Assembly: GCA_018105865.1 (NCBI GenBank)
Contig: CM030863.1
Span: 2,826,101-2,890,100, forward strand
DNA: 64,000 bases
Reading direction: 5' to 3'
DNA from: Metaphire vulgaris
Taxonomy: Eukaryota > Annelida > Clitellata > Crassiclitellata > Megascolecidae
Positions 22,206 to 32,940 of this stretch are shown here, piece by piece; the first letter of the stretch is position 1; each line of letters opens with the position of its first letter. Under the pieces are notes generated by a model. The model worked only from the letters and a program-made list of their open reading frames with translations, ran no database searches and was not told where the DNA came from. The translations under genes were made by a program, and so were the position numbers.

Positions 22206-24413
22206 TCAATGTATGTATAGAATATCCGCTCTGCTTCCCGCGTCGTTACATCTTGCGTGGCAACCGTGTACGACCAACAACTGGTGGTCGTCGACGTTGC
22301 ACGCCAGTCGCTTCGGACAGGACAGGTCGCCGCTGCCTTTGGCGGCGATCGCCTGATCCCAGCGCAGCTGCGGATCGAGTCGGACGATGCGGTGGTTGAA
22401 CTGGTCGGCCACGAGCACGCGCCCTTCGCCGTCGACCGCCAGGTGGCTGGGACTGTCGAGCGCCTGCCACCGCACCTGCGGCTCGTAGCGGCGCAACGCC
22501 TGCCCGCTGGCGTTCACCTCGCAGACGCCGTGAACGAGGTTGCGACTCCAACCGTAGCTGACGACGTAACTGCGGAACGGCGTTTCGACGACGTGCCGCG
22601 GTTCCCGGACGAAGATCGGCAGCTGGAAGCTCTTGACGCGGGTGGCGTTGTCGTCGAATATGTCGACGACGGACACCGGTTTGTTGTCGCGCAGCAACAG
22701 CACCCGGCCGCACTTGGTGACGGAGACGGTCGCCAGATGAGAGGCGCTCGCCAGCCACAGGGTGATGCGATAGTCGCGGCCGGAGAACCATCGCTTGGCC
22801 AGCTGCGTCTCGATCTTCCAGACTCCGCGGTACTGTTCGACGGCGTAGATGGTGGCGGTCTTCTGGTAGACGGCGATGTCCGCGCCGTATCTGATCTCCG
22901 GGAGCCGGAGCGTTTTCAGCCGGACGATGGGGTTCCGCTGGTAGATGTTGAGGGAGTGCGTCAGCAGAATGGCGTAGAATTCGTTCAGTACGACCATACC
23001 GTGTATGCAGCTCTTTGTCGTCGAAATTCTAGCTCCGCGAATGACGCGAACCGGAATCGAAGAATTTTTCTCTACAAACGAAAAGCAAAGCCCTCCCTTT
23101 GTTCATGGGCGTCCGGAGGGGGTGCAAGGGGTTGCAATTGCACCCCCGGGAAAAATTATGGAGTTATGAAAACAGTTAAATTACTTGTTTCTTTCGTCAC
23201 AAAACCTTGTTTTGCACCCCTCTGGAAAAAGTTTTCATTTCTTTCGTCACAAAACCTTGTTTTGCACCCCCTGGGTTTTTTCCTTTCTTTCGCCACAAGA
23301 CCCTGATTTGCACCCTCTGGAAAAATTTCTGCGCACGCCCATGCCCTTGTTATGAGATGTATAGTCATGACTTATCCAGGCCCGTCTTATAGTCCTACCT
23401 GTGTGAGGCCCCGGGCACCTGGCGGCCAGAGGCGTAGCCAGGAATTTGATTTGGGATGGAATAAATATTTTGGGTGGGTATAAATCTGAACTATAAACCG
23501 CATAAGCCATATAAACCACATATAACCACATGTAAATCACATAAAACACTTTAAAGTAGACTGATTTGGGGGTATAGACCGATATACCCCCCCGTCGCTA
23601 CGCCCTGCTGGCGGCCTGCGGGACCCTAGATGTGAAGATCAAATGTTGACAAGCAAAAAAGGTAATCTCTAAACGTTTTTGGATGTGATAAGCAAAAAGG
23701 AAAAAATTTGCGCGCGCGGGACTCCTAAGATGCGCGGGGTCCCGGGCACTGTGCCCGATTTTTAACACGTAAAGACAGGCCTGGGCTTATCAACCAAGGG
23801 TTGCAGTGGCGGCTCCACATGGGGGTCCCGTGCCCCGTATTGAATGCCTGGCTACCCCAGTGACCTAATGTTTGGACACTAGTTTCGCCACTACATACCT
23901 ATCAACAAATGGTTGGCCCCATGCTTAGAAGTTGCCCCCCCCCCCAACGGTCTCCCTCCCACTTGCCAAATCCTGGAGCCGCCACTGAAGGGTTGTCATC
24001 CAGCTGTCTGGCTTAAATTAAGGACTGCATTTGTTTCTTGGTAGGTCTGGACTTGGTGTGCCATTTTGGGGTATATATATACCGATATAACGCTGTCGTT
24101 ACGCCCCTGGATTGTATCCTGATCTTTGGCATAGACTCTAAGCTCCAAAATAATTAGCGGAAATATACTAGTGATGGCGCTTTACTTACCCGTATTTGGA
24201 GGAGAATCTTGTTTCGTCTCCGGTGCTTTCGTCTTTTCAGCGGGTTTCGGAAGCATCAATTCTTTGCGAGGAGCGAGTTTCGAAGTGACTGCAAAACACA
24301 CGACTAATGTGACGACACGGTATTTTAGTCCACAGTGCGGGAATAGCTGGGCCTTCTATATTATAGGTCTGTCTTTAATAAAATAAATTTATATATTTTT
24401 TCTCCTGAACCAC

Positions 24414-24469
<56 letters not shown>

Positions 24470-26142
24470 TACAATTATTTAATCAGAAAATTGCAAATCT
24501 TAGTCATCAATTTAAAATCAAATGGAATCAGCATTCTTAGAGCCATCAGTGTGTTTTTTGTTGGTGAGATATCTTAGGAAGTATTCATTGATTCATTATA
24601 CGGTTCCGCTGAAACCGCTTGGCGGTCCCCTATGGGAGAGCGGACAGGGGCGTAGCCAGGAATTTGATATGGGAGGGGTATAATGTGATTTGGGAGGTAT
24701 AAATCTTTAAAAACTTTGAAAATCTTAAAAAACACAAAATATTTAAGGTAGTCTGATTTTTGGGGAGTATATATACCAATATACCCCCCGTCGCTACGCC
24801 CCTGACCGCGGACCCCAGTTTGAGAACCACTGATCCAGGGCCGGATTAAGGTCCGAGTGGGCCGGGGGACTGAAAAACGGTCGTCGCCTACACTGAAAAT
24901 CTCTGACAAGCAAAAAAAGGTTATCTGCCTTCCAAATCGTGCTGACAAGCAAAGAAAAAAGGTTATCTCCCTTCCAACTCGTGCTGACAAGCAAAAAAGG
25001 TTATCTCGAAAATCGGTGGGCCTATTTTGATGATGGGCCGGGGGGCTACAGCCCTCTCAGCCCCCGCCTTAATATGGCCCTGCACTGATCTAGTAGGTCG
25101 GACTGCTAAACGCGAAAGTTTCGAACCCACTCCCCGACCCCTTAAGACAACGATCCTACACGATAACTGAGTTGATAAGGAGATCCTCAACCTTGGCAAA
25201 TGGAGCGCATTGCCTACCGTGCAACCGTCCAATGACGTTCGTGAAATTTAGAATGCTTCCGATTTCGTCAAATCGGAAGGAGATGGTCACGCACTGCGTT
25301 CGCCGGTGTCCACACAGCTTCTGCAGCTGGCTGACCTCGTCGACCTTCGCGTGTAGCTCGTCGGCCAACTGGCACACGACGATCGCCTCTCTGTTCTTCA
25401 CCTCCCGACAGAAGCCCGTCAGCTGGGCGACGCTTTCGAGAAACTTGTCGAGATCCTGCATCTCCTCGTCGATTTCCGTTCCGTACTTTGTCTTCGACTT
25501 TTCGATGTCGGCGATCAGTGTGCTGGTGTGTTTCTCGACGATCTCCGCCAGATTGATGCTTCTCTGAATGACGGCCGTTTCGATGCCGTCCATCTGTTTG
25601 AGGAAATCCGCCTTCTTGCGGACGCGCAGGTTTCTCCTCGCCTTGCACTCTCTCGCCATGCCGGTCAGCTTGACGACGTCGCCGGTGATCTGACGTCGAA
25701 ACTCACCGGCCAGCTTCTCGACGTCGTAGCAGACGTGCAGCTTGTGCCGTTCGACGAAGCACAGGATACAGATGACGACGTGGCAATCGACGCAGTAGAT
25801 CTCCAACGGTTTGAACGGATGCAGCGAACACACGCGATCGACGGGTTCGTTGCTGGACGTCGGCAAGGAAAGCGAATCGTGCAGGAGAGCGGACAGCGAG
25901 GGACCGGCGGGTTCCTGTGTTGCCGGTGTTGTGCGCCGATGATTGCAGACGATGTTGTCCATGCGACACAGCCAACAGGGAGGCACCTTGTCGGCGGTTT
26001 CGACGCTCGACGGATTCCTCTGCGATCGGTTACTCGGAACGGGATCGGAAGGCAAGGCGTGGCGATGACGAAGGCACACGGAACAGACGGAATACTCGGG
26101 GGTCGTCGAATTCCCGTCGCGGTGTTGCTCGCTTCCGTCCAT
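22206..26142 (-). CDS. TRIM-NHL-like protein: B-box, coiled coil and NHL-type propeller, three exons
   Basis: Exons on the minus strand are 26142-25218, 24288-24190 and 23071-22206. Donors are CACG/GTAGGC and TACGG/GTAAGT; acceptors are TTTTGCAG/TC and GTTTGTAG/AG. Both introns are phase 1 and the joined frame is open for about 629 residues. Exon 1 has a Cys-rich N-terminus (C20, C23, then C56, C59, C66) without a proper RING, a B-box 2 at about 105-137 (CSLH, C..C, C..C, H..H) and a long coiled coil (about 140-280). The 99-nt exon 2 codes a Lys/Pro-rich linker. Exon 3 has propeller-like repeats including an NHL blade with LDSPSHLAVDGEGRVLVADQ, then NHRIVRLD. TRIM-NHL proteins act as E3 ligases or RNA/protein scaffolds; without a RING, scaffold function is more likely. 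The coding part is GC-rich compared with its surroundings. The stop overlaps a polyadenylation signal (TGAATAAA, 22208-22201). Six inverted-repeat insertions or fragments lie in the introns. Confidence 0.85.
23104..23343. mobile_element. MITE with CATGGGCG termini, adjacent to the TRIM-NHL exon 3 acceptor
   Basis: A 240 bp element CATGGGCGTCCGG to GCGCACGCCCATG, flanked by CCTTTGTT and CCCTTGTT (7 of 8). Three internal tandem units contain TCGTCACAAAACCTTGTTTT, then GCACCCC. Its edge is 32 nt from the 3' splice site at 23072. Confidence 0.8.
23427..23607. mobile_element. hAT-type MITE (GGCGTAGCCAGGAATTT family)
   Basis: A 181 bp element, CAGAGGCGTAGCCAGG to CGTCGCTACGCCCTG, flanked by exact CTGGCGGC duplications (23419-23426, 23608-23615). 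Confidence 0.9.
23804..23987 (-). mobile_element. hAT-type MITE, CAGTGGCGGCTC family
   Basis: A 184 bp element flanked by exact AAGGGTTG duplications (23796-23803, 23988-23995), in the last intron of the TRIM-NHL gene. Confidence 0.9.
24057..24111. mobile_element. MITE terminal fragment
   Basis: TTTTGGGGTATATATACCGA to GTCGTTACGCCCCTG, one end of the GGCGTAGCCAGGAATTT family. No second terminus. Confidence 0.6.
24418..24468 (+). repeat. (ATT)n microsatellite
   Basis: A perfect ATT array of 17 units in the first intron of the TRIM-NHL gene. Confidence 0.9.
24645..24804. mobile_element. hAT-type MITE (GGCGTAGCCAGGAATTT family)
   Basis: A 160 bp element from CAGGGGCGTAGCC to GCTACGCCCCTG. Flanks AGAGCGGA and ACCGCGGA are a decayed 8-bp duplication. 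Confidence 0.8.
24836..25082. mobile_element. hAT-type MITE (CAGGGCCGGATTAAGG family) with internal repeats
   Basis: A 247 bp element flanked by exact CACTGATC (24828-24835, 25083-25090). The interior has three tandem ~40 bp units, each starting TGACAAGCAAAAAAGGTTAT. A two-unit relative is nested at 33948-34152. Confidence 0.9.
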
Positions 26143-26868
26143 TTCTAGAAAATCCGCAAATGTCCTATAGGAGTACCCAGAACAATCTCTATGGTCACTG
26201 ATCTATGCCCACCAGCAAGAAATCTGCTTCTGCCATTGGCGTCTATGAATAGACAACAATGGTTTCTATGGTTTCTGCCCACCAGTGGGCGGAGCAACCG
26301 GGCCTTGTTGGTAATAATCTTCTCGGTGTAAACACTGGATACCAGGGGCGTCATTTGGCCAAAAATCATCTTGTCCCCAAGAAAAGTGTGACAAACCAAT
26401 CTTTCCTCAATTTATTCCCAAAAGTGAATTGATGCATTCGAATACTTATTTTCCAGCCAGGGACGTCATTTGGCCAAAAAAAACCAACCAACATCTTGTC
26501 CCTGCAAGAAAAATGATATGTGAAATGACTGTAGATTCTCGCCGTTGTTTTCCTTAGTGTCGTTTTCATTTTTTTCCAGCAACCAATTTCGTTTTCAACA
26601 GTAATACAATTTATTCCCAAAAATGTAATAATTTCAAAACGGTAATTGGGTCAAATGTATCCTTGCGCCAGACGCTGTTGTTTTTATAAAGGTCGCAAGC
26701 TTGACGTCAACGAAAGATTTCTGCCATGACCTAAGTTCTATATAACCGCAGAAAATCAAACTCATCCGTGGGTTTTTAGGAACAAAAAAATTTAATAGTA
26801 AATTTGGTTCTTTCTTGTCACAGTTAATTCACCGCCAATAGTTTATTCACCGCCAATAGCTTTATTAA
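26143..26868. other. TRIM-NHL upstream region; no further gene
   Basis: The promoter would lie here. Two fragments with GGCGTCATTTGGCCAAAAA, then GTCCC.AAGAAAA and GTGTGA (near 26345 and 26463) are pieces of the 7283 MITE family. No TATA box could be assigned with confidence. Confidence 0.4.
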
Positions 26869-26940
26869 CCCGTTAACCGTGTATTTAACTGTAACTCAAA
26901 GTAAAATGGACGGATATATCCGGAATCCCCAGTTAAGAGG
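26869..26940. mobile_element. 72-bp TTAA-bounded micro-MITE (piggyBac-like)
   Basis: TTAA, then CCCGTTAACCGTGTATTTAA to CCCCAGTTAAGAGG, then TTAA. Copies at 31792 and 48139 have exactly the same length; a diverged relative is at 57471. Confidence 0.75.
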
Positions 26941-27061
26941 TTAAACGCCAATAGTTATTAACCTCCGACAGTTTAGAGCTAACAGTAATCCGAATCGAGT
27001 TTTGTTCAAGATGGGCCAGTCTTAGGGCTAAGTTTAGTGTTATGGTTTGACCCCTTGTTGG

Positions 27062-27245
27062 CAGTGGCGGCTCCACCGGAGGGGCCAGGGGGCCGTGCCC
27101 CTATTGAGTTCCTGCCCTCCAGTGGCCCCCAGTTGGGACCCTATACTTAATGCTACATACATTAAACAACAAATGGTTGGCCCCCATGATTAGAAGTTGC
27201 CACCCCAACGCCCCCCCCACTTGCCAAATCCTAGAGCCGCCACTG
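27062..27245 (-). mobile_element. hAT-type MITE, CAGTGGCGGCTC family
   Basis: A 184 bp element flanked by exact CTTGTTGG duplications (27054-27061, 27246-27253). Confidence 0.9.
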
Positions 27246-27253
27246 CTTGTTGG

Positions 27254-28044
27254 CGGTGTATTAACCGACAAGTACCCAGAAAATTGGACGGTGGCGTTTT
27301 TCTTTCATTCAAAGTCTTAAACGACCTTAGGAGTTTAAGGTGATTATCACATTAACTATCTTTGAAAAATACAAGGCTTCTTACCAATACATTCTTATTG
27401 CGTGAATCGTTATATCATATCGTTGCGGGCATATGAAGAGAATGACATATGCGATTACCTTAAGTAAAGCGCTTCATTTTTCTGATTTTATATGTTCTGA
27501 CTCACACCAACGTTTAATCTCCCATCATTATTCAATTTTTATATAGATTAAGCACCATTTTTTCAATGAAATTTTCCCCTGACCTTGTTTTGCTTTGTTG
27601 TTACACGATTGCATTTTTGTTACACGAATCCAAACGATCTTATGACGTCGACCTGAAAGTTATGCTATTCAATAATTGTTTCACGTGTCGTTGTTTATTC
27701 AATGGCATTACTAATATCATCATAATAAACGCATGCTAATTCTGTGCTTTTGACGAAAGAGAATGAGACAATGACATTTCTGGAGATTGTTTTCTCAAGC
27801 CTGCTTTTCCGTTATGACGAATTCTAATGTCCAGTATATCGCAAAATACATTTTCTGTGTAGAACAAGTCTAGGCCCTATTAATTACTTACTTTAAATAA
27901 GACCAACAAAATTTCTGTATTTCGTGCCTAGCTCTTTGCTAAGTCAAGCTTCCTTTCGGGGCTTCACGTACATCGGTCGGTCTTGCTCTCTCTCCCTCTG
28001 ACTGATCTCTGGAATGACTTGGTCTTTTGCGGATGGATTTGAAG
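27254..28044. other. No feature recognised
   Basis: AT-rich unique-looking sequence; no ORF, repeat terminus or RNA gene that I can support. Confidence 0.5.
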
Positions 28045-28560
28045 TACCATCCATTAATACCTTTGGTATTAGAACTGGTGCTATAGAAGTGCATTATTAT
28101 TATTATTATTACTATTACTACTATTATTATTATTACTACTCACTACTCACTCACATCACTACATCATCATCACATCATCATCATCATCACTACTTACTCA
28201 TCATCATCTCATTACTATTCTCACTTGCATGCATATTACTCCAAAAGGATGGACACATCATTCTGTCTACCATCGCTCCCTTTCTCTCTACTACTACTAC
28301 TACTACTGCTACTACTGCTACTACTACTACTGCTACTACTACTACTACTACTACTTACTACTACTACTACTACTACTACTACTGCTACTGACTGCTACTG
28401 CTACTGCTACTACTACTACTACCACCACCACTGCCACTGCACCACCACCACCACCACCACCACTGCTGCACCACCACCACCACCACCACCACCACCACCA
28501 CCACCACTGCCACTGCTGCTGCTGCACTGCTGCCACCACCACTGCCACCACCACTGCCAC
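28045..28560 (+). repeat. LINE-tail-like start followed by a mosaic TTA/CTA/CCA microsatellite
   Basis: ATTAGAACTGGTGCTATAGA, then AGTGCATT resembles a LINE 3' tail and leads into (ATT)n, (ATC)n, (CTA)n, (CTG)n and (CAC)n blocks. Poly-amino-acid ORFs here are artefacts. Confidence 0.75.
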
Positions 28561-28633
28561 TGTAGCATTAGTAGTATTTGTTGAAAATTCCGCGGAAGGC
28601 GACTGCGATAATCGCTGTATCATAAAGGATGTC

Positions 28634-28727
<94 letters not shown>
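28634..28727 (+). repeat. (ATT)n microsatellite
   Basis: A perfect ATT array of about 31 units, separated from the mosaic repeat by 75 bp. Confidence 0.9.
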
Positions 28728-28729
<2 letters not shown>

Positions 28730-28904
28730 CGGCTTGAACGTTGAACTTCAATGTTATAATAATAATATCTTCATGTGTTGTTGTTTTTCTCGTTCCTGCT
28801 ATTGTTTGCCCGTTTAATCGGTTTAATGTATTTTGGAAGAGTAAGGTCGTCGCCGACATTGTCTCATTCGATGTTCCATCATTACCGGCCTATACTTGAC
28901 GTCG

Positions 28905-29360
28905 TTCGACCGGGTTCCGTCAGGACATCAAAGGCAAGCAACTTCGAGCGCTCTCATCCCCAGACACTATCCCGAGATCTAGCCGTAGTGCTTACGCCCA
29001 GCCAGGCAGTGTTTAATCTAGACTCCTGGACTCCGGGGGGAAACTGAAAAAGCCGGGGGGACTGACAAAGCCGGGGAATTCTGCTAGGGGCCGCTGTTAG
29101 TCCATGTAGTATTCCAAAATTTCCGGGGGGAATTTGAAATTTCCGGGAGGGCAATTTCCCCCTCCCCGGAAACGGCCTAGATTAAACACTGCAGCCAGGC
29201 TGTTCGTCGCTGAGACGGAAGTGATTTGGTAGATTGGTTAAGCTGCGAAGGTAAAACTGAGATATAGACTCTAGAGAAAGCAAGAGGAAACTACTCTACG
29301 TTGATGGCGTGCGCCATCCGAGTCGCCGCTTTCACTGCGATCAGCGTCCTGCCGTTGAGG
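28905..29360 (+). mobile_element. 5S rRNA-derived SINE, split by a MITE
   Basis: The head retains AGCAACTTCGAGCGC, a decayed 5S internal promoter; the tail has TTAAGCTGCGAAGGTAAAAC, then CTCTAGAGAAAGCAA. Both match the better copies at 57135 and 62577. The 29007-29191 element interrupts it. Confidence 0.65.
29007..29191 (+). mobile_element. hAT-type MITE (TTTAATCTA family) nested in a SINE
   Basis: A 185 bp element, CAGTGTTTAATCTAGACTCC to GGCCTAGATTAAACACTG, flanked by exact CAGCCAGG (28999-29006, 29192-29199). It is the cleanest copy of its family. Confidence 0.92.
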
Positions 29361-29741
29361 TGCATTGGATCGACCTTCTTGTGGTGCCAGGCCTGAGGAG
29401 AGGGGGTGCAGCCCGGTACATTGTTCCTGGGCCCATGGAGCTCGGAGGGGCCCGTGCCCGATAAGTTTTTTTGCTCGTCAGGTTTTTCGGAGAGTTGATA
29501 CATTTTTTCTGGGACCAGTCACAATTTTTTCGTACCGGGGCCCGAAACTTTTCTCGGCGGCCCTGTGTGGTGCACCCCGTGTCTTGTGTTTGTATGCGTA
29601 TGTTTTTTCGTTAGCAACATACTATAAAGTAGGCATAGCATTAACATTTCGTAACATTTCCATTCACTGGCATAATAGCTGGACACATGAGACAAAACGT
29701 ATGAAATAACACAGTATAAAATAACATGGGCACAACATAGC

Positions 29742-30090
29742 AGGTCCGCCATTTTCCTGTCATGCATTTTTCACCCCTGACATTTGGTCCGCCATTTTCC
29801 TGTCATGCATTTTTCACCCCTGAAATTTGGTCCGCTATTTTCCAGTCCTGCATTTTCCACCTCTGACATTTGGTCCGCCATTTTCCAGTCCTGCTTTTTC
29901 CACCCCTGAAATTTGGTTCGCCATTTTCCTGTCATGCATTTTTCACCCCTGAAATTTGGTTCGCCATTTTCCAGTCCTGCATTTTCCACCCCTGACATTT
30001 GGTCCGCCATTTTCCAGTCCTGCATTTTCCAGCCATGAAATTTCGTTCGTCATTTTCCAGTCCGGACTTTTCAGGTCCTGCATTTTCAGT
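29742..30090. repeat. 43-bp minisatellite, about 8 units
   Basis: Units start TGGTCCGCCATTTTCC and repeat exactly every 43 bp (29785, 29828, 29871, 29914, 29957, 30000, 30043), with alternating variants TGTCATGCATTTTTC and AGTCCTGCATTTTCC. There are no spacers, so it is not a CRISPR array. Confidence 0.9.
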
Positions 30091-30639
30091 CGACCCGATT
30101 TTTTCATATTATAGGCCTACAGTGGCGTGAAAAGGTGTTGCTTGGGCTGCACGATTTCGCTATTTTTGACATTAGTCTGATATTCTCGCCAAATCCCCTT
30201 ACACAATGCTGTCTTGTTATATACCGTTTTATTGGAAATTTAATTCTGCACCTACTTTTGTGCTTTTCATTACGTGCCTGTGAAAATTTTCAGTCTTAAA
30301 ATGAGGAATTGACGTTCATGCGCGATTTGCCTAATTTCTCACATTGCAGTCGCTGTTACTGTAAATTTGCAATTTAGTATTGGAATTATCCAGCTCGCCA
30401 ACGTGTGCAACCAGTGCCTCGTGGAACAACGAGGTCCTGCTCAGCCCGATCCATCCATCCGTCTACGTCGGAGACTTTAATTTCGTTGAAAGTTCCCGTT
30501 TTTGACCAAGATACTGGTTTTTCCAGGTAACAACACGCTTATATTCGTCTGGAAGGTTGTGTAAAAGTTTCAAAGCAATCGGCGAAGAACTTTCCTTCTT
30601 TAGCAAAACCGAAGAAACGAAACAGGTTTACATTTTTAT
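30091..30639. other. No gene recognised
   Basis: Unique-looking sequence; only a TATAGGCCTACAGTGGCGTGA (30113-30132 core) MITE-like terminus without partner is noted. Confidence 0.35.
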
Positions 30640-30793
30640 CAGTGGCGTAGTGACGGGGGTATATCAGTATATATAAAAAAATCAGGCTACCTTAAAGATT
30701 TTAATGTATTTTTTAAGATTTCAAAGTTTTTAAAGATTTTTGCCCCCGCAAAATCACATTATACCCCAAATCAAATTCCTGGCTACGCCTCTG
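30640..30793. mobile_element. hAT-type MITE (GGCGTAGCCAGGAATTT family), reverse
   Basis: A 154 bp element flanked by exact ATTTTTAT duplications (30632-30639, 30794-30801). Confidence 0.9.
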
Positions 30794-30801
30794 ATTTTTA
30801 T

Positions 30802-31791
30802 TTATATAGATAGATGAAAGTGGTGTGGTGTAGCGGCTGAACACCCTGGAAAAAATCAGGGAGTGCAGCGCACCTCCTCGAAGATGAGGTTATGTTTTAA
30901 TGTTTTGCTTGTCAAGGCTTTTAGGAGGATAAAGCAAAGTTAGTGACGACCATTTTTTTGTTTTGCTCGTCAGAGGTTTTTCAGAGACGAATTTGTCCCC
31001 TTGTCGCAACTTTTATCCTGAGAAAATCTGCACCCGCTGCTGAAAATTCGTCCCGACGTGCCTGGCTGAACAGTAGACCTACAGGACCATGGACGAATCC
31101 TTGAGGTTGAAGATGAACGGTAATTAAACCAGAGGAATTCGAACAGCATCAATTTTTAAATTAATTAATGTTTTTATAAATGCAAACCGTGTCAACGTTT
31201 AATTAACTAACGCTAAGAAGAATGCAGACAGACACGTGCCGACCACGGTATAAGAACGGTGTTTGTAGACAAGCCTCGGTGATCTATCTTCGGTCTTCAC
31301 CCGTACAGGTGCATCGATACAGATCGGTGGAGTTGCGTGCCGTGGTGTAGGCCTTCGCATGCCACTCGATATACTGGATCAATTAAAAGCAAACTGTGTC
31401 CTTCTTGTACTCTTTCTAAATCGAACTTCGGTTGCGCGGAAATCCTGATGACATGACGACCTGATACTTCCGAGAAACCGGAGCAATATGGCGTCGGAAC
31501 GGTTGATCCGGTGCAGGATTAGGACGCAAGCATCCTCGTAAGAAGTCGATAGATGAACTTTTAAAACTCAGATTAGTCAACAGCTAAACTCAACTGAGTC
31601 AGGTAAGCCAATATCTGTAAAGACTTTTTCAGTGGGAACGCACGGAAACGGCGTTCCAAATCCCACGCCTTTTTGCCAGACTGTCCTATATATTGAAATA
31701 CAATAACGATGCGTATGTTTTTACTTACAATCGGTTCTTTTATCAGCTGCACTCGATGACCGAAAAAGGTCCACTACCTTTTGACACTTAA
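30802..31791. other. Repeat debris with TTGCTTGTCA motifs; no gene
   Basis: TTTTGCTTGTCAAGG and TTTTGCTCGTCAGAGG occur near 30905 and 30960. GTGGGAACGC/GCGTTCC pieces near 31630 match those at 10085-11345. No ORF of note. Confidence 0.4.
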
Positions 31792-31863
31792 CCCCTTAAC
31801 CGTCCATTTAACTGTAACTCAATGTAAACTGGACGGATACATCCAGGATCCCCAGTCAAGGGG
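31792..31863. mobile_element. 72-bp TTAA-bounded micro-MITE (piggyBac-like)
   Basis: TTAA, then CCCCTTAACCGTCC to GGATCCCCAGTCAAGGGG, then TTAA. Confidence 0.8.
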
Positions 31864-32124
31864 TTAACGAGAAAAAATCATCATCACCATAAAAACAACA
31901 ACCCCAAACAGCCCCGTGGCTAAGCCGCTGTGTGTGTAATGCTATCGTAACAATCTGTTTAATCTTTCGCAGGCGAATGTAACAAACTCTCGTATTGTAT
32001 TGTATTGTGTTGTATACTGGACTATTTATATAGCGCCGTAAGCATAGCATAACCAAAAACAAGGGCGCTTTACATGAAAACTGACAAATAAGTTACAGCA
32101 GCAATCAGTTTCTGTAAAACAGAG

Positions 32125-32490
32125 ATGTGGTTCTTAAGAAAAATGTTGAAAATATCTTGGACTGAAAAGAAAGCAAATGAATTAGTACTCGAAATGGCAG
32201 GCACACGAAGAAATTTGCTATCTACAATACGTAAAAGACAACTTCAATTTTTTGGACATATAACGATGAAGAAAGGCATAGAAAACCTGGTAATTACTGG
32301 AAAAGTCGAAGGCAAAAAAGATCAAGAGGAAGACACAGAATGACGTATATCAGTAGCTTACTGACTGATGTAAAGGGGGGTGACTACAGATTTAGAACTC
32401 ATAGCCTACAAGCAACACACAACAGAGAGAAATGGAAGTCCATAGTCGTCAACGTAGAAATACACGACTCCTGAAGAAGAAGAAGAAAAC
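32125..32490 (+). pseudogene. LINE ORF2 C-terminal fragment with (GAA)n tail
   Basis: The frame reads MWFLRKMLKISWTEKKANE, then TIRKRQLQFFGHITMKKGIE and NLVITGKVEGK. This is the W.RML.ISW.....NE..L and RQL.F.GH......E.L...GK..GKR pattern of LINE ORF2 C-termini. A downstream stop and frame changes show decay. It ends GAAGAAGAAGAA near 32480. Confidence 0.75.
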
Positions 32491-32639
32491 ATTTGACATA
32501 TCGTATCCACTCGTGCGATAATGGTGCTAACACGAAGCTGCATTATGGCTAAATGGAAGAAAACTCGGATTCATAGACTCATAGCGCATACCTACAGTAT
32601 GTCTTCTACAAAAAGCCAACAATACTACTTTCGTTTGTA

Positions 32640-32940
32640 TCGACTGTCAATCAATCAATCAACAATTCTATAGCGCCACTATCATAATGCCCAGGGTATC
32701 AGCCGATGGCGCACCAAATCCGAATAGCATTAGAGCCAGGTCAAGCCAGAAGATCAGTCAGAAACGGCTGGGAGCAATCTAAGAGGGATAAGCAAAGTCA
32801 AACAGATGTGCTTTAAGGCCAGTTCTGAAAGATGATAAGTTATTAGTTATGCGAAGTGATGTTGGTAGTGAATTCCAGAGCTTAGGGGCGCACACTGAGA
32901 AACAACTAGTGCCAATGACGGTGCGACATAGTAGATAAAC
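32640..32940 (-). pseudogene. L2/CR1-like LINE 3' end: ORF2 terminus, stop, 3' UTR and (TTGA)n
   Basis: The minus strand gives CAPKLWNSLPTSLRITNNLS, then SFRTGLKAHLFDFAYPS and TAG, the canonical APK.WNSLP...R......F...LK.HLF..A C-terminus of CR1/L2-type LINEs. About 170 bp of 3' UTR follow, ending in repeated TTGA. It explains the tail-only pieces at 6155 and 16040. Confidence 0.85.

Noticed and set aside
22257..23306. 349-codon plus-strand ORF
   Set aside because: It is antisense to exon 3 of the TRIM-NHL gene and runs through a MITE; open only because the region is GC-rich.
25528..26148. 206-codon plus-strand ORF
   Set aside because: Antisense shadow of exon 1 of the TRIM-NHL gene; no domain.
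28014..28859. Several overlapping long ORFs of poly-Tyr, poly-Leu, poly-Thr and poly-Asn
   Set aside because: All are readings of trinucleotide microsatellites in different frames; there is no coding context.
29742..30090. Regular 43-bp repeats resembling a CRISPR array
   Set aside because: The units are contiguous with no variable spacers, and the genome is eukaryotic; it is a minisatellite.
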